A DNA stretch of 6,540 nt from NCBI GenBank assembly GCA_964354375.1, contig CAYGZQ010000113.1, positions 1 through 6,540 on the forward strand, read 5' to 3'. This document shows, one piece after another, positions 6,028-6,540 of the stretch. The position numbers and the translations under genes were made by a program. This stretch comes from CAYGZQ01 sp964354375 [NCBI: uncultured Planctomycetota bacterium] (GTDB lineage Bacteria > JAJVIF01 > JAPKYR01). A model generated the notes under the pieces. It was not told the origin of the DNA. It saw nothing but the letters and a program-made list of their open reading frames with translations, and ran no database searches. The number at the start of each line of letters is the position of its first letter. Position 1 is the first letter of the stretch.

Positions 6028-6540
6028 ATGCCACTCCCCATCGAGATACTGGAGCTCTATTTCTACAGTTTCATAATAGTTCTGATCCGGGTTTCGAGTT
6101 TCTTTTTCACTGCGCCGGTTTTCGGAGGTTCCACAACTCCTGCCCAGGCGAAAGTGGGTCTGGGCGCGCTTCTCAGCGCGATTCTTGTGATAGCGACGGG
6201 ACCGGTCACGGCGTCGCTGCCGGCGACCGTCCCGCAGGCGCTTGTGTGGGTGGCGGGGGAGGTCGCGTTCGGGCTGACGCTGGGATACTCGGTGAGCCTG
6301 GTTTTCGCGGGGGTGCAGCTCGGGGGAATGCTGATGGGCTACCAGATGGGATTTGCGGTGGCGAACGTGCTCGATCCGCTCAGCAACGACCAGGTTTCGA
6401 TCATCGGGCAGTACCTGTTTCTGTTCGCGCTTCTGTATTTTCTGACGATGGACGCTCATCACGTGCTGATCAAGGGGATAGCAGACAGTTTCACGCTGGC
6501 GCCGCCGGGCAGTTTCGCGGTGTCGCAGAGCTCTGTGGCG
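6028..6540 (+). CDS. fliR: Flagellar biosynthetic protein FliR, N-terminal part (cut by window edge)
   Basis: FliR is an inner-membrane component of the flagellar type III export gate, assembled with FliP and FliQ. The window holds 171 codons; the family has about 260 residues, so roughly a third lies beyond the edge. Residues 9-30 (ELYFYSFIIVLIRVSSFFFTAP) are a typical first membrane segment, followed by VFGGSTTPAQAKVGLGALLSA (31-51), another hydrophobic stretch at 74-95, and the diagnostic AGVQLGGMLMGYQMGFA (94-110) leading into VANVLDP and the FLTMDAHH segment near 138-145. The virulence homologue SctT is less likely because the GYQMGFAVANVLDP block is FliR-like. The ATG at 6028 fits the family N-terminus; an in-frame ATG at 5998 would add ten hydrophilic residues, and a stop at 5986 limits further extension. 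Neither start has a good ribosome binding site. fliP and fliQ, often just upstream, are absent here. Confidence 0.93.
   Translation, partial: MPLPIEILELYFYSFIIVLIRVSSFFFTAPVFGGSTTPAQAKVGLGALLSAILVIATGPVTASLPATVPQALVWVAGEVAFGLTLGYSVSLVFAGVQLGGMLMGYQMGFAVANVLDPLSNDQVSIIGQYLFLFALLYFLTMDAHHVLIKGIADSFTLAPPGSFAVSQSSVA

Noticed and set aside
5995-6462. A 155-codon open frame opposite fliR
   Set aside because: The plus strand is unmistakably FliR; the antisense product is low-complexity and Arg/His-rich.

Overview
The window is bacterial chromosomal DNA, fairly GC-rich in its genes, carrying two core bacterial genes (uvrB and the start of fliR), two exported proteins and a small cupin. The fliR gene implies a flagellated or ancestrally motile bacterium, and the lipoprotein and secreted propeller suggest a diderm envelope. 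Two kinds of intergenic repeat (a GTGGGGCAGGCTTTCCAGCC palindrome and a CTTCGTG-type tract) resemble repeats I associate with planctomycete-like and other uncultivated phyla. That is recollection, and I cannot assign a phylum.

Layout: (1) 1-879, minus strand: a secreted beta-propeller-like protein that runs off the left edge, with a good sigma-70 promoter at 960-988. (2) 880-1148: a divergent intergenic region with that promoter, a 12-bp palindrome and a tandem palindromic repeat at 1004-1081. (3) 1149-3275, plus strand: a complete uvrB, probably starting at a TTG and ending in an unusual basic tail. (4) 3276-3412: a likely intrinsic terminator followed by a degenerate CTTCGTG repeat tract. 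(5) 3413-3739, plus strand: a small one-domain cupin. (6) 3742-5628, minus strand: a probable lipoprotein with an SGNH-hydrolase-like C-terminal domain, convergent with the cupin and only 2 nt from it. (7) 5629-6027: a repeat-rich intergenic region with a perfect 25-bp inverted repeat and a second cluster of the repeat family seen near 1004-1081. (8) 6028-6540, plus strand: the first 171 codons of fliR, cut by the right edge.

The genes do not form one pathway. They look like separate transcription units divided by repeat-bearing spacers: DNA repair (uvrB), flagellar export (fliR), two exported proteins and an orphan cupin. I found no evidence of a new multi-gene system. The most unusual content is the intergenic repeats and the architecture of the exported SGNH-like protein.
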